A DNA stretch of 61,215 nucleotides from positions 1 through 61,215 of the forward strand of contig CACIML010000002.1 of the NCBI GenBank assembly GCA_902587735.1. Direction: 5' to 3'. The position numbers and the translations under genes are program-made. This stretch comes from an uncultured Pelagibacteraceae bacterium (GTDB lineage Bacteria; Pseudomonadota; Alphaproteobacteria; Pelagibacterales; Pelagibacteraceae). The notes beneath the pieces are model-generated. The model worked only from the letters and a program-made list of their open reading frames with translations. It searched no databases and was not told where the DNA came from. Positions 44,493 through 54,105 of the stretch are shown in pieces (the first letter of the stretch is position 1; every line of letters starts with the position of its first letter).

Positions 44493-45958
44493 TGTCACAA
44501 AAAATATCTGATTATATAATTAAAAGAAATGAAAACAATTATGAAGTTATAATTGGTTTAGAAGTGCATGCTCAAGTACTGTCAGATTCAAAACTTTTTT
44601 CTACTTCCTCAACTAAATTTGGTGCAGAACCAAACACTCAAGTAAGTTTGGTTGATGCAGCATTTCCTGGAATGTTACCTGTTATTAATGAATTTTGTAT
44701 CAAACAAGCTGTAAAAACTGGAGTAGGTCTTAAAGCTAAGATTAACAAAAGATCAATTTTTGATAGGAAGAATTATTTTTATGCTGATCTTCCGCAAGGT
44801 TATCAAATTTCTCAGTACAAAAATCCTATTGTCGGAGAAGGTTCAGTCATACTTGATTTACCGTTAGGAGAAAAAACTATTGGTATTGAAAGATTACATT
44901 TAGAACAGGATGCAGGAAAAAGCATCCATGATATAGATCCACAAAATACATTAGTAGATTTAAATAGATCAGGAGTAGCTTTAATGGAAATAGTTAGTAA
45001 ACCAGATCTTAGATCGCCAAACGAGGTTAATACTTATATAAAAAAATTAAGATCAATTATGAGATATTTGGGAACTTGCGATGGAAATATGCAAGAAGGT
45101 TCTTTAAGAGCTGATGTCAATGTATCTGTTAGGAAAAAGGGTGAAAAAGAACTTGGAACAAGATGTGAAATTAAAAATGTAAACTCAATTAAATTCATGC
45201 AAATGGCCATAGAATATGAAGCAAATAGACAAGTTGATATAATAGAAGAAGGTGGATCTATAGATCAAGAAACAAGGTTATTTGATACAAAAAAAAATGA
45301 AACTAGATCAATGAGATCAAAAGAAGATGCTCATGACTATAGATATTTTCCTGACCCAGACTTATTGCCATTAGAGATTACTGATGATTTTATAAACAAT
45401 ATAAAGAAAAGCATCCCAGAATTACCCGATGAAAAGAAAAAAAGGTTTATAGAAAAATTTAATTTATCTGCATACGAAGCAAATATTCTTGTTTCAGATA
45501 TAGAAACTTCGAAATATTTTGAAGAAGTTATAGAAAATTCCGATGTTAAAATTTCAACAAACTGGATAACAGGAGAATTATTTGCTTTGCTAAATGATAA
45601 AAATTTAGAAATATCAAAAAGTCCTATTAGTGCAAAAAATTTATCAAAATTAATTAATTTAATAAAAGATGGAACTATATCTGGAAAAATTGCTAAATCT
45701 GTTTTTGAAATAATGGCCACTGAAGACAAGAATCCAGTTGATATAGTTGAAGAAAAAGGTCTTAAACAACAAAGTGATCCAAAAGAACTAGAAAAATTAA
45801 TTGATAAAGTAATTAACGAGAACCCAGATAAAGTTCAAGAATATAAATCTGGAAAGAAAAAACTATTTGTTTTTTTTGTCGGTCAGGCTATGAAAGCTTC
45901 TGGTGGAAAAGCAAACCCACAATTAATAAATGATATTTTAAAAAAAAAACTCAGGTAA
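44492..45958 (+). CDS. gatB: Asp-tRNA(Asn)/Glu-tRNA(Gln) amidotransferase subunit B
   Basis: '[19 protein letters not shown]', '[23 protein letters not shown]', '[28 protein letters not shown]'. Confidence 0.98.
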   Translation: MSQKISDYIIKRNENNYEVIIGLEVHAQVLSDSKLFSTSSTKFGAEPNTQVSLVDAAFPGMLPVINEFCIKQAVKTGVGLKAKINKRSIFDRKNYFYADLPQGYQISQYKNPIVGEGSVILDLPLGEKTIGIERLHLEQDAGKSIHDIDPQNTLVDLNRSGVALMEIVSKPDLRSPNEVNTYIKKLRSIMRYLGTCDGNMQEGSLRADVNVSVRKKGEKELGTRCEIKNVNSIKFMQMAIEYEANRQVDIIEEGGSIDQETRLFDTKKNETRSMRSKEDAHDYRYFPDPDLLPLEITDDFINNIKKSIPELPDEKKKRFIEKFNLSAYEANILVSDIETSKYFEEVIENSDVKISTNWITGELFALLNDKNLEISKSPISAKNLSKLINLIKDGTISGKIAKSVFEIMATEDKNPVDIVEEKGLKQQSDPKELEKLIDKVINENPDKVQEYKSGKKKLFVFFVGQAMKASGGKANPQLINDILKKKLR

Positions 45959-45959
45959 A

Positions 45960-46616
45960 ATGAGTTCTAACATTAGTATTAACAAAGAAATAGAAGAATA
46001 TATTAACAATCATTCTTTAAAGCTAAATTCAGTTCAAAAAGAAATAATTTCATACAATGAAGGTTTGGGAAAAGTTAAAAGAATGCAAATAGCAGTTTCA
46101 CAATGTCATTTTTTACATTTAATAATTAAAATTTCTAAAATTAAAAAAATATTAGAAATTGGAACATTTACAGGTTTAAGCACATTATCTATGTCACTAG
46201 CTCTACCAAAAGATGGTCAATTGATTGCTTTAGATAAAAATCAAGAAACGAATAAAGTTGCATTAAATTTTTTTAAAAAAGCAAAACAGGATAGCAAAAT
46301 TCAAACAATAATTGGACCAGCTTTAGAAAGTTTAAAAATTTTTAAAAAAAAAAAAGAAAAATTTGACCTTGTATTTATTGATGCTGATAAAGAAAATTAT
46401 AAAACTTATTATGAGAAATCTTTAAATTTAATTGATCAAGACGGTTTAATTATAATTGATAATGTTTTATGGCATGGAGAAGTGATTGATAAAAAAAAAA
46501 ATGACAAATTGACCACAAATATTAGGGAGTTTAATTCTTTTGTTAATAGCGATAAAAGAACTGAAAATTTAATCATTCCAGTTGGTGATGGCCTTACAGC
46601 TTGTCGAAAGTTATAA
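45960..46616 (+). CDS. Class I SAM-dependent O-methyltransferase (caffeoyl-CoA OMT-like)
   Basis: 'KILEIGTFTGLSTLSMSLALPKDGQLIALDKN', 'FDLVFIDADKENYKTYYEKSLNLIDQDGLIIIDNVLWHGEVID'. Confidence 0.88.
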   Translation: MSSNISINKEIEEYINNHSLKLNSVQKEIISYNEGLGKVKRMQIAVSQCHFLHLIIKISKIKKILEIGTFTGLSTLSMSLALPKDGQLIALDKNQETNKVALNFFKKAKQDSKIQTIIGPALESLKIFKKKKEKFDLVFIDADKENYKTYYEKSLNLIDQDGLIIIDNVLWHGEVIDKKKNDKLTTNIREFNSFVNSDKRTENLIIPVGDGLTACRKL

Positions 46617-47518
46617 TGTTTTATATTGCAGGACTATATAAATTTAAAAATATTTCAAATATAAAAAAAAATAAAAAATTACTACAATTTCTTTTTATAA
46701 AAAAAAATATTAGAGGAACAATTATTCTTTCTAGTGAAGGTATTAATGGAACTATATCATCGAGTAGAAAAAATCTAAATTTAGCTTTAAGTAAAATTAA
46801 GAGAATTTTTAAATTTAATAATTTTGACTCACAAAGTTTATCCAAAAGTAAATTTCAAGTATTTCATAGAGGTAAAGTTAAAATTAAAAAAGAAGTTGTA
46901 CCTATGGGTATTAAAATTTCAAAAAGAAAATTTAACAATCATGTGGAACCATTAAATTGGAATAAATTAATTAATGATAAAAATACTTTTTTAATTGATG
47001 CCAGAAAACCTTTTGAATTTAAAGTTGGAACATTTAAAAATGCAAAAAATCCTAAGATAAATAATTTTAGAGATTTTCCTAATTATCTTAAAAATTTAAA
47101 TAAAAATAAAAATATAGCCATGTTTTGTACTGGCGGTATAAGATGTGAGAAAGCAAGTGTTTATTTAGAAAAAAAGGGTTTTAAAAATGTATATCAACTT
47201 AAGGGTGGAATAATAAGTTATTTAAAAAAAGTTAAAAAAACTAATAGTTTATGGAACGGTGAGTGCTATGTTTTTGATAATAGAGTATCGTTAAAACATG
47301 GATTGATTCCTGGTAGTTTTTCAATGTGTAGTGGTTGTAGAAAACCAATATCAAAGCAAGAGAAAAAATCTAAAAAGTATGAGGAGGGTGTTTCATGTCC
47401 AAATTGTCACGATAGTTTAACAAATTCACAAAAAGATAGATTTAGAATGAGACAGAAACAAATACTCCTTGCGAAAAGAACTGGAAAAAAGCATATATTC
47501 CAAAAAGAATATAATTGA
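46616..47518 (+). CDS. trhO: Rhodanese-domain tRNA uridine hydroxylase, TrhO/UPF0176 family
   Basis: 'GTIILSSEGINGTISSS', 'FLIDARKPFEFKVGTFKNAKNP', 'MFCTGGIRCEKASVYLEKKGFKNVYQLKGGI', C-terminal CxxC motifs. Confidence 0.87.
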   Translation: MFYIAGLYKFKNISNIKKNKKLLQFLFIKKNIRGTIILSSEGINGTISSSRKNLNLALSKIKRIFKFNNFDSQSLSKSKFQVFHRGKVKIKKEVVPMGIKISKRKFNNHVEPLNWNKLINDKNTFLIDARKPFEFKVGTFKNAKNPKINNFRDFPNYLKNLNKNKNIAMFCTGGIRCEKASVYLEKKGFKNVYQLKGGIISYLKKVKKTNSLWNGECYVFDNRVSLKHGLIPGSFSMCSGCRKPISKQEKKSKKYEEGVSCPNCHDSLTNSQKDRFRMRQKQILLAKRTGKKHIFQKEYN

Positions 47519-47525
47519 GGAAAAA

Positions 47526-48872
47526 TTGTCTAAAACTTTGAACTTAACTAAAGATCCTATTGGTCCTCTTTTAAAAAAAATAGCTATACCTGCTAGTGTT
47601 GGAACTTTGTTCCAAACGCTTTTCAATATTGTTGATACTTTCTTTGCTGGTAAAATTTCTCCTGAAGCATTATCAGCGCTCGCTAAATCTTTTCCTATCT
47701 ATTTTATTATTATTGCTGCTTGTGTAGGTGTAACTGTAGGTGGTACTTCACTTATAGCAAATAGCATAGGTGAAAATAATAAAAAAAATGTATTAATTTA
47801 CTTTGCACAAACAATTGTTTTTGGAATTATCTTATCTGCATTCATAACATTTATAGGTCTTTATTATGCTTCAGATATTTTTTTAATAATGGGCTCTAGT
47901 AAAGAAGTTGTTAATTTAGGTCTTCAATATACAAATGTTATTTTTTCAGGATCTATAGTATTTATATCAGTTGTTGCCCTTAACTCTTTATTACATGCCG
48001 AAGGTGACACAAAAACATTTAGAAACGTTCTTATTTTAAGCTTTCTACTCAATATATTTTTAAATCCATTGTTTATATTTGGATATAGTTTCATTCCAGC
48101 AATGGGAATGACAGGAATAGGTGTAGCTACAATAGTATCTCAAATTATTGCTTTTTTAATTCTACTTTTCAAAATTATAAAATCATCATCATTAAAAGGA
48201 ATTTTACTAATAAATTTTTTTCCAAATTTACATTATTTATCAAGATTGTTTTTTCAGTCGACACCAATTTCTGCAGCATTATTCATGATATCAATCGGTA
48301 ATTTAATTATACTTTGGTATATTTCTGTATTCGGCGAGTTTGCAACGGCTGGATATGGTTCAGCTACACGTTTTGAGCAAATACTTTTATTACCGGTATT
48401 AGGCTTGAATACAGCTATAATTTCTATTGTAGCTCAAAATTTCGGTGCAAAACAATTTTTAAGAATTAAACAATCATATTTTTATGCAATTTTTTATGGT
48501 TTTACGATTATGGTTATTGCTGGAATTATTATTTATTTGAGCGCTGATAAAATTGTAAGTATTTTTAGTAAAAATACCGATGTAATAAGATACGGAACTA
48601 CTTATTTAAAAATTTCAGCTTTAATATTTCCAGCATATCCAATTTATTTTATAAGTAATGGTTTTTTTATGGCTATTAAGAAATCTCACTATTCTATGTT
48701 TTTAAATATTATTAGAAACATTTTATTAGCAATACCAACAATATATTTTGCAAAATTTATTGGAGGTTCTTTTAGTGCATTTTTTTGGAGCTATTGTATG
48801 TTTAATTGGATATTTATGATTTGTCTATTACTTTTTGTAACTTTTTATATAAACAAACATTTACAATCTTGA
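47526..48872 (+). CDS. MATE-family efflux transporter (probable TTG start after GAGG)
   Basis: 'DPIGPLLKKIAIPASVGTLFQTLFNIVDTFFAGKISPEALSALAKSFPI', multiple TM helices, 'GMTGIGVATIVSQ'. Confidence 0.88.
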   Translation: MSKTLNLTKDPIGPLLKKIAIPASVGTLFQTLFNIVDTFFAGKISPEALSALAKSFPIYFIIIAACVGVTVGGTSLIANSIGENNKKNVLIYFAQTIVFGIILSAFITFIGLYYASDIFLIMGSSKEVVNLGLQYTNVIFSGSIVFISVVALNSLLHAEGDTKTFRNVLILSFLLNIFLNPLFIFGYSFIPAMGMTGIGVATIVSQIIAFLILLFKIIKSSSLKGILLINFFPNLHYLSRLFFQSTPISAALFMISIGNLIILWYISVFGEFATAGYGSATRFEQILLLPVLGLNTAIISIVAQNFGAKQFLRIKQSYFYAIFYGFTIMVIAGIIIYLSADKIVSIFSKNTDVIRYGTTYLKISALIFPAYPIYFISNGFFMAIKKSHYSMFLNIIRNILLAIPTIYFAKFIGGSFSAFFWSYCMFNWIFMICLLLFVTFYINKHLQS

Positions 48873-49421
48873 TGCTCCATCATTTAGCCACGACCATAAA
48901 TGGTTTGTAAAGGATCTTCTAACAAATAAATTTACATTATTAATATTTTTGTTGTGAATTACTACATCAATATGGTTAACTAATGTTTGAACTACAGCAC
49001 CTTTTGAATTTTTAAAACTATTAAAATTAAAAGGGCAATCTGCTGATAACAATTCAAAAATTTTTGTACCGCTTAAATTAATCATTATCCAATGGTCAGT
49101 AACATTTGTAATAGAACCTAGGTTAACTTTTGATATTTCATTATAAAGTTTATCTTCTAAAAAATTTGCACCATTTAGATCAATCTTTTCATTTGAGTAA
49201 ATCAACCATTCGTCTGGACTCAGCCAAAGAAGGTTTAATTTTTCATTACTTGAAGATGTATTAGGATCTACAGGAGTAATTATGGATAATTCTTTTCCAA
49301 TTTTAGTTACAAAATCTCTATTTTTGCCTCTCAAGTTTATTTTAAGAATAGGCTCAATTTCTGAAATTTTTATTTCGGAAAATTCTTTTGTATCCATAAT
49401 TGGGGTATTAAAATTAAGCAT
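48861..49421 (-). CDS. soxG: Sarcosine oxidase gamma subunit
   Basis: 'NLLWLSPDEWLIYS', 'VTDHWIMINLSGTKIFELLSADCPFN'; last gene of the soxBDAG order. Confidence 0.85.
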   Translation of the reverse strand: MLNFNTPIMDTKEFSEIKISEIEPILKINLRGKNRDFVTKIGKELSIITPVDPNTSSSNEKLNLLWLSPDEWLIYSNEKIDLNGANFLEDKLYNEISKVNLGSITNVTDHWIMINLSGTKIFELLSADCPFNFNSFKNSKGAVVQTLVNHIDVVIHNKNINNVNLFVRRSFTNHLWSWLNDGASRL

Positions 49422-52419
49422 TTAACCTCTTATTTTCTTTATCTAAAAAAACTGTATCTGTTATAGTTACACTAATAGTTTTGTCTTTCATCGGAACAAA
49501 CATTTTTTGACCCTTCAATTTTTTACCATTTTTTACTACTGCTAGTGCAATTGATTTATTTAAATTTGGGCTAAAATAGCTAGAGGTAACGTGGCCAAGC
49601 ATTTCTATTGGTTGCTTATTGGTTTCAGCAACAATTTGTGCACCTTCTTCTAAAATTTCTTTTGGGTCTTCAGTTAATAATCCTACTAACTGTTTTCTAT
49701 CTTCTCTAATTGTATCACTTCTGTATAATGATCTTTTTCCAATAAAATCATATTTCTTTTTACTGATTATCCAGTCCATTTGTAAATCTACAGGAGTCAT
49801 GGTTCCATCAGTATCCTGACCTGCTATTATAAATCCTTTTTCTGCCCTAAGTAAGTGCATAGTTTCTGTTCCGTAAGGTGTAATATTAAATTCTTTCCCT
49901 GCATCAAAACACTTTTCCCAAACAGATTTAGCGTATGATGATTGAATATTAATTTCATAACTATGCTCACCAGTAAAACTAATACGCATTACTCTACATT
50001 TTATATTATCGATTAATGCATTTTTGAAAGACATGTGTGGAAATTCTTTATCAGATAAATCTAGATCAGGAATTACTTTTGAAAGAATTTTTTTTGAATT
50101 AGGTCCGCAAATACTTACAGTACCATAGTGATCAGTAACTGAAGTTAAATACACATCTAATTCAGGCCATTCTGTTTGTAAGTAATCTTCTAATTTTGAA
50201 AGAACATTAGCAGCACCACCAGTTGTTGTAGTCATTAAATAATGATTTTCTGACAATCTAGTTGTAACTCCATCATCGTAAACCATTCCATCTTCATTTA
50301 GCATAAGTCCATATCTGCATTTTCCTATTTCTAATTTTGACCATGCATTTGTATAAACTCTATTTAAGAATTCTGAGGTGTCACTTCCTTGTATATCTAT
50401 TTTACCAAGAGTAGAAGCATCTAAGATACCAGCACTATCTCTTGCAGCTTTACTTTCTCTTTGTACAGCTTCATTCATGTTTTCATTATTTATAGGATAG
50501 TACCAAGCTCTCTTCCATTGACCTACATTTTCAAATTCGGCTTTTTTTTCTACATGCCAATCATGCATTGGAGTTCTTCTTGTAATATCAAAAAATTCTC
50601 CAATATTTCTTCCAACAATTGCTCCAAAAGTTAATGGAGTGTAGGGAGGTCTAAATGTAGTTGTTCCTAATTCGCCCATTTTAACCCCAGCAGTTTCAGC
50701 TATAATTCCAAGCGCATGCATGTTAGATAACTTCCCTTGATCAGTAGCCATACCCGTTGTTGTGTATCTTTTTACATGCTCAATAGATTTAAAACCTTCT
50801 CTTAAAGCTAATTTTACATCATTCGCAGTTGAATCATTTTGAAAATCTAAAAATGGTTTAGTTTTTCCCAAAGGTTTATCAGATGGTAGTAGCCAAATAT
50901 TTTTTTTGTCAATTTCTTTTGAGGAAATAATTTCTAAATTTACATAATCATTATTGTTAACTTTTAGAAACTTATTTATTAAATTAACTGAATTTTCTAT
51001 TACTTCATCAAGTTCAAAATCACCATTACAAGATCCGATACTTATTTGATCTAAGTCTGTTTTATCTGGTAAAAAAACATTATCTTCATTTCTGAATTTA
51101 AGTTTACCACCAGACTGAGTAAATAAATGTACTCTTGGTGTCCAACCGCCTGAAATAGCCAAACAATCACATTCTTCTTTTATTTTTTTTCCTACGACAG
51201 CAGTACCATTGTCAGACAATTTCATAATTTCAATAGAATTGATTTTTTTGTAACCATTTGTATTAACAACTGATGATTTCCAGTGAATTTTAATACCTAA
51301 TTTTTCTGCTTGTTTAACTATTAACGAATTAGTTTTGTCTCTTATATCAATTACTGAATTAACAATTACACCGTTATTATTTAAAGAGATGGCAGTTTCA
51401 TAAGCTGAGTCATTATTTGTAAACAAAGATACTTTTTGCCCACATTTAACTCCATAATAATCTATGTACTTTTTGATAGAAGATGAAAGAATAATGCCAG
51501 GTCTATCATTATTGTTGAAAATTAATGGTCTTTCCATAGCACCCGTGGCTATAACTACTTTTTTTGCCCTGATTTTCCAAAGTCTTTGACGAATTTTATC
51601 CTTTTTTTCATTTAAACATAAATGATCTGTTAAATTTTCTCTAGCTAAAAGATAATTGTAACTATGATAAGCAGCTAATGATGTTCTTGTTTTTATAGTT
51701 AAATTTTTAAGTGAATTTAAAGTTTCAATTTCTTTTTTTAACCAATCACTCGAATAAGAATTGTTTATTTTAAAACATTCATTTTTTTGAAAAAGAGTAG
51801 TTCCACCTAAGATATTTTTATCGTCTATTAATACTGTATTTAACTTATTCTTAGCTGCAGTTTTTGCAGCCATTATTCCAGATACACCTCCTCCAACAAC
51901 CAAAACATCACAGTGTAAATATCTATGATCGTAAATATCTTTGTCCGGTTCTGTAGGTGATTTACCTAGTCCTGCAGATTTTCTTATAAAATATTCATAT
52001 AATTTCCAAAAATTAGCAGGCCACATAAACGTTTTATAATAGAAAGCTGCCGGTATAAGTGGAGAGAAAAAATTATTTATGGCACCTATATCAAAATTAA
52101 CACTTGGCCAACAATTCTGGCTTGATGCCTCTAAACCCTCATATAATTCTATTTCAGTCGCTCTTGTATTTGGTTCTGTCATTGAAGCATCATTTCCAAC
52201 TTGTACAATTGCATTAGGTTCTTCAGAACCACATGCCATTATTCCTCTTGGGCGATGATATTTAAAACTTCTTCCTACTAGGTGGATGTTGTTTGCTAAT
52301 AAAGCTGAAGCTAAAGTATCACCTTTAAATCCATATAAAGTTTTGCCATCAAACTTAAAAGATATTCTAGATGTTTGATCAATAAACTTGTTATTTGTTA
52401 TTCTTAAATTTTTGCTCAT
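49414..52419 (-). CDS. soxA: Sarcosine oxidase alpha subunit (with GcvT-like folate-binding C-terminal domain)
   Basis: 'FKYHRPRGIMACGSEEPNAIVQVG', 'DVLVVGGGVSGIMAAKTAAKN', GcvT-like 'HLLRAEKGFIIAGQDTDGTMTPVDLQMDWIISKKKYDFIGKRSL'. Confidence 0.95.
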   Translation of the reverse strand: MSKNLRITNNKFIDQTSRISFKFDGKTLYGFKGDTLASALLANNIHLVGRSFKYHRPRGIMACGSEEPNAIVQVGNDASMTEPNTRATEIELYEGLEASSQNCWPSVNFDIGAINNFFSPLIPAAFYYKTFMWPANFWKLYEYFIRKSAGLGKSPTEPDKDIYDHRYLHCDVLVVGGGVSGIMAAKTAAKNKLNTVLIDDKNILGGTTLFQKNECFKINNSYSSDWLKKEIETLNSLKNLTIKTRTSLAAYHSYNYLLARENLTDHLCLNEKKDKIRQRLWKIRAKKVVIATGAMERPLIFNNNDRPGIILSSSIKKYIDYYGVKCGQKVSLFTNNDSAYETAISLNNNGVIVNSVIDIRDKTNSLIVKQAEKLGIKIHWKSSVVNTNGYKKINSIEIMKLSDNGTAVVGKKIKEECDCLAISGGWTPRVHLFTQSGGKLKFRNEDNVFLPDKTDLDQISIGSCNGDFELDEVIENSVNLINKFLKVNNNDYVNLEIISSKEIDKKNIWLLPSDKPLGKTKPFLDFQNDSTANDVKLALREGFKSIEHVKRYTTTGMATDQGKLSNMHALGIIAETAGVKMGELGTTTFRPPYTPLTFGAIVGRNIGEFFDITRRTPMHDWHVEKKAEFENVGQWKRAWYYPINNENMNEAVQRESKAARDSAGILDASTLGKIDIQGSDTSEFLNRVYTNAWSKLEIGKCRYGLMLNEDGMVYDDGVTTRLSENHYLMTTTTGGAANVLSKLEDYLQTEWPELDVYLTSVTDHYGTVSICGPNSKKILSKVIPDLDLSDKEFPHMSFKNALIDNIKCRVMRISFTGEHSYEINIQSSYAKSVWEKCFDAGKEFNITPYGTETMHLLRAEKGFIIAGQDTDGTMTPVDLQMDWIISKKKYDFIGKRSLYRSDTIREDRKQLVGLLTEDPKEILEEGAQIVAETNKQPIEMLGHVTSSYFSPNLNKSIALAVVKNGKKLKGQKMFVPMKDKTISVTITDTVFLDKENKRLNA

Positions 52420-52694
52420 TATTTTATAGGAGGTTTTTCACCCATTTTGTATACAGCATGAATTTTATCGTTTGATGTATCTCTAACCATATTGAACCAC
52501 TTTCTACATCCGTGAGCATGGTTCCACCTTTCAAGTTGAACGCCCTTAATATTCTTTCTCATAAATAAGAATTCAGCCCATTGATCATCGCTTAATTCTG
52601 TTGGTTGCTTAGGTCTAACAATATGCGCTTCACCACCTGCAGTAAATTCGCTTTGATCTCTTTCACCACAATATGGACAATTAATTAAAAACAT
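52419..52694 (-). CDS. soxD: Sarcosine oxidase delta subunit
   Basis: 'INCPYCGERDQSEFTAGGEAHIVRP...RWNHAHGCRKWFNMVRDT'. Confidence 0.95.
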   Translation of the reverse strand: MFLINCPYCGERDQSEFTAGGEAHIVRPKQPTELSDDQWAEFLFMRKNIKGVQLERWNHAHGCRKWFNMVRDTSNDKIHAVYKMGEKPPIK

Positions 52695-53947
52695 TAGTGC
52701 GCTACAGCAGCTGCTCCATGTTCATCAACAAGATCACCACTTACAAATCTATTAATATTAAAATCAGCATTTAGTTTATGAGGCTCATCGTTAGCAATAG
52801 TATGTGCAAATAAATCACCAGAGCCTGGTGTTGCTTTAAATCCACCTGTACCCCAACCACAATTAAAATATAATCCTTTAATATGAGTCTTACTAATTAT
52901 TGGACTAGCATCTGGGCAAATATCCACTATTCCTCCCCATTGTCTTAACATTTTCATTCTACTAAAAATAGGGTAGAGCTCCAATATTGCTTTTAAAGTT
53001 CCTTCAACAACATCATGACTTCCTCTTTGAGTGTAAGAAACATAAGAATCAGTTCCAGCTCCAATAACCAATTCTCCTTTATCTGATTGACTAACGTAAG
53101 CATGAACAGCGTTTGACATAACAACAGTATCTATGATTGGTTTAACCGGCTCTGATACCAATGCTTGCAAAGGTTTGCTTTCTAAAGGTAGTTTTATATC
53201 TGCCATATTAGCAATGACACTAGAGTGTCCTGCGGCAACAACTCCAATTTTTTTTGTTTTTATAAATCCTTTTGTAGTTTCTACACCCTCGACACTATCT
53301 CCATTTCTTTTTATTCCTTTAACTTCACAATTTTGAATAATATCAACACCCATAGCATCAGCTCCACGAGCATAACCCCAAGCAACAGCATCATGTCTTG
53401 CTGTACCAGCTCTTCTTTGCAAAGTTCCTCCTAAAACTGGGTATCTAATATCAGGAGATGTATTTATTATTGGGCAAAATTTTTTAACTTCTTGAGTATT
53501 TAACCAAACTGCATCTATACCATTTAATCTATTTGCGTGTGTTCTTCTTTTTAAATCTCTTACATCTTGCAGGTTATGAGCTAAATTCATTACTCCTCTT
53601 TGACTAAACATTACATTATAATTAAGCTCTTGAGATAATCCTTCCCAAATTTTTAATGCATGGTCGTACAATCCAGCACTTGCATCCCACAAATAATTTG
53701 ATCTTATTATTGTTGTATTTCTTCCGGTATTACCACCACCTATCCAACTTTTCTCCACAACAGCAATATTTTTCATATTGTGTTTTTTAGCTAAGTAAAA
53801 AGCTGTTGCTAAACCATGACCACCACCACCAACAATTACAGCATCATATTCTTTTTTTGGCAACGGATCTCTCCAAGCTCTTTGCCAATTTTCATGATCG
53901 GTAAAGGCGTTTTTTATTAATGAAAATATTGAATATTTGTTTTTCAT
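52694..53947 (-). CDS. soxB: Sarcosine oxidase beta subunit
   Basis: '[23 protein letters not shown]', '[14 protein letters not shown]', '[28 protein letters not shown]'. Confidence 0.96.
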   Translation of the reverse strand: MKNKYSIFSLIKNAFTDHENWQRAWRDPLPKKEYDAVIVGGGGHGLATAFYLAKKHNMKNIAVVEKSWIGGGNTGRNTTIIRSNYLWDASAGLYDHALKIWEGLSQELNYNVMFSQRGVMNLAHNLQDVRDLKRRTHANRLNGIDAVWLNTQEVKKFCPIINTSPDIRYPVLGGTLQRRAGTARHDAVAWGYARGADAMGVDIIQNCEVKGIKRNGDSVEGVETTKGFIKTKKIGVVAAGHSSVIANMADIKLPLESKPLQALVSEPVKPIIDTVVMSNAVHAYVSQSDKGELVIGAGTDSYVSYTQRGSHDVVEGTLKAILELYPIFSRMKMLRQWGGIVDICPDASPIISKTHIKGLYFNCGWGTGGFKATPGSGDLFAHTIANDEPHKLNADFNINRFVSGDLVDEHGAAAVAH

Positions 53948-53967
53948 AATTTGCCAGAAAATACTTG

Positions 53968-53995
53968 ATTAATATTGAATATTCAATGATTTCAA
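53968..53995 (-). promoter_or_regulatory. Candidate soxBDAG promoter with a 14-bp palindrome in the spacer
   Basis: On the minus strand TTGAAA (53995-53990), 16-nt spacer containing ATTGAATATTCAAT (53974-53987, perfect palindrome), ATTAAT (53973-53968). Confidence 0.4.
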
Positions 53996-54012
53996 GTTAC
54001 ACAGTTATCAAC

Positions 54013-54105
54013 GGAAAGGTGGGTGAGCTGGTTTAAACCAACGGGTTGCTAACTCGTCGTGCGTCGTAAGATGTACCGAGGGTTCGAATCCCTCCCTTTC
54101 CGCCA
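54013..54105 (+). tRNA. tRNA-Ser (anticodon GCT), CCA encoded, long variable arm
   Basis: GGAAAGGTGGGTGAGCTGGTTTAAACCAACGGGTTGCTAACTCGTCGTGCGTCGTAAGATGTACCGAGGGTTCGAATCCCTCCCTTTCCGCCA; anticodon loop TTGCTAA; 93 nt. Confidence 0.95.

Noticed and set aside
45337-45729. 130-aa minus-strand ORF inside gatB
   Set aside because: Antisense to a confident gatB; no independent support.
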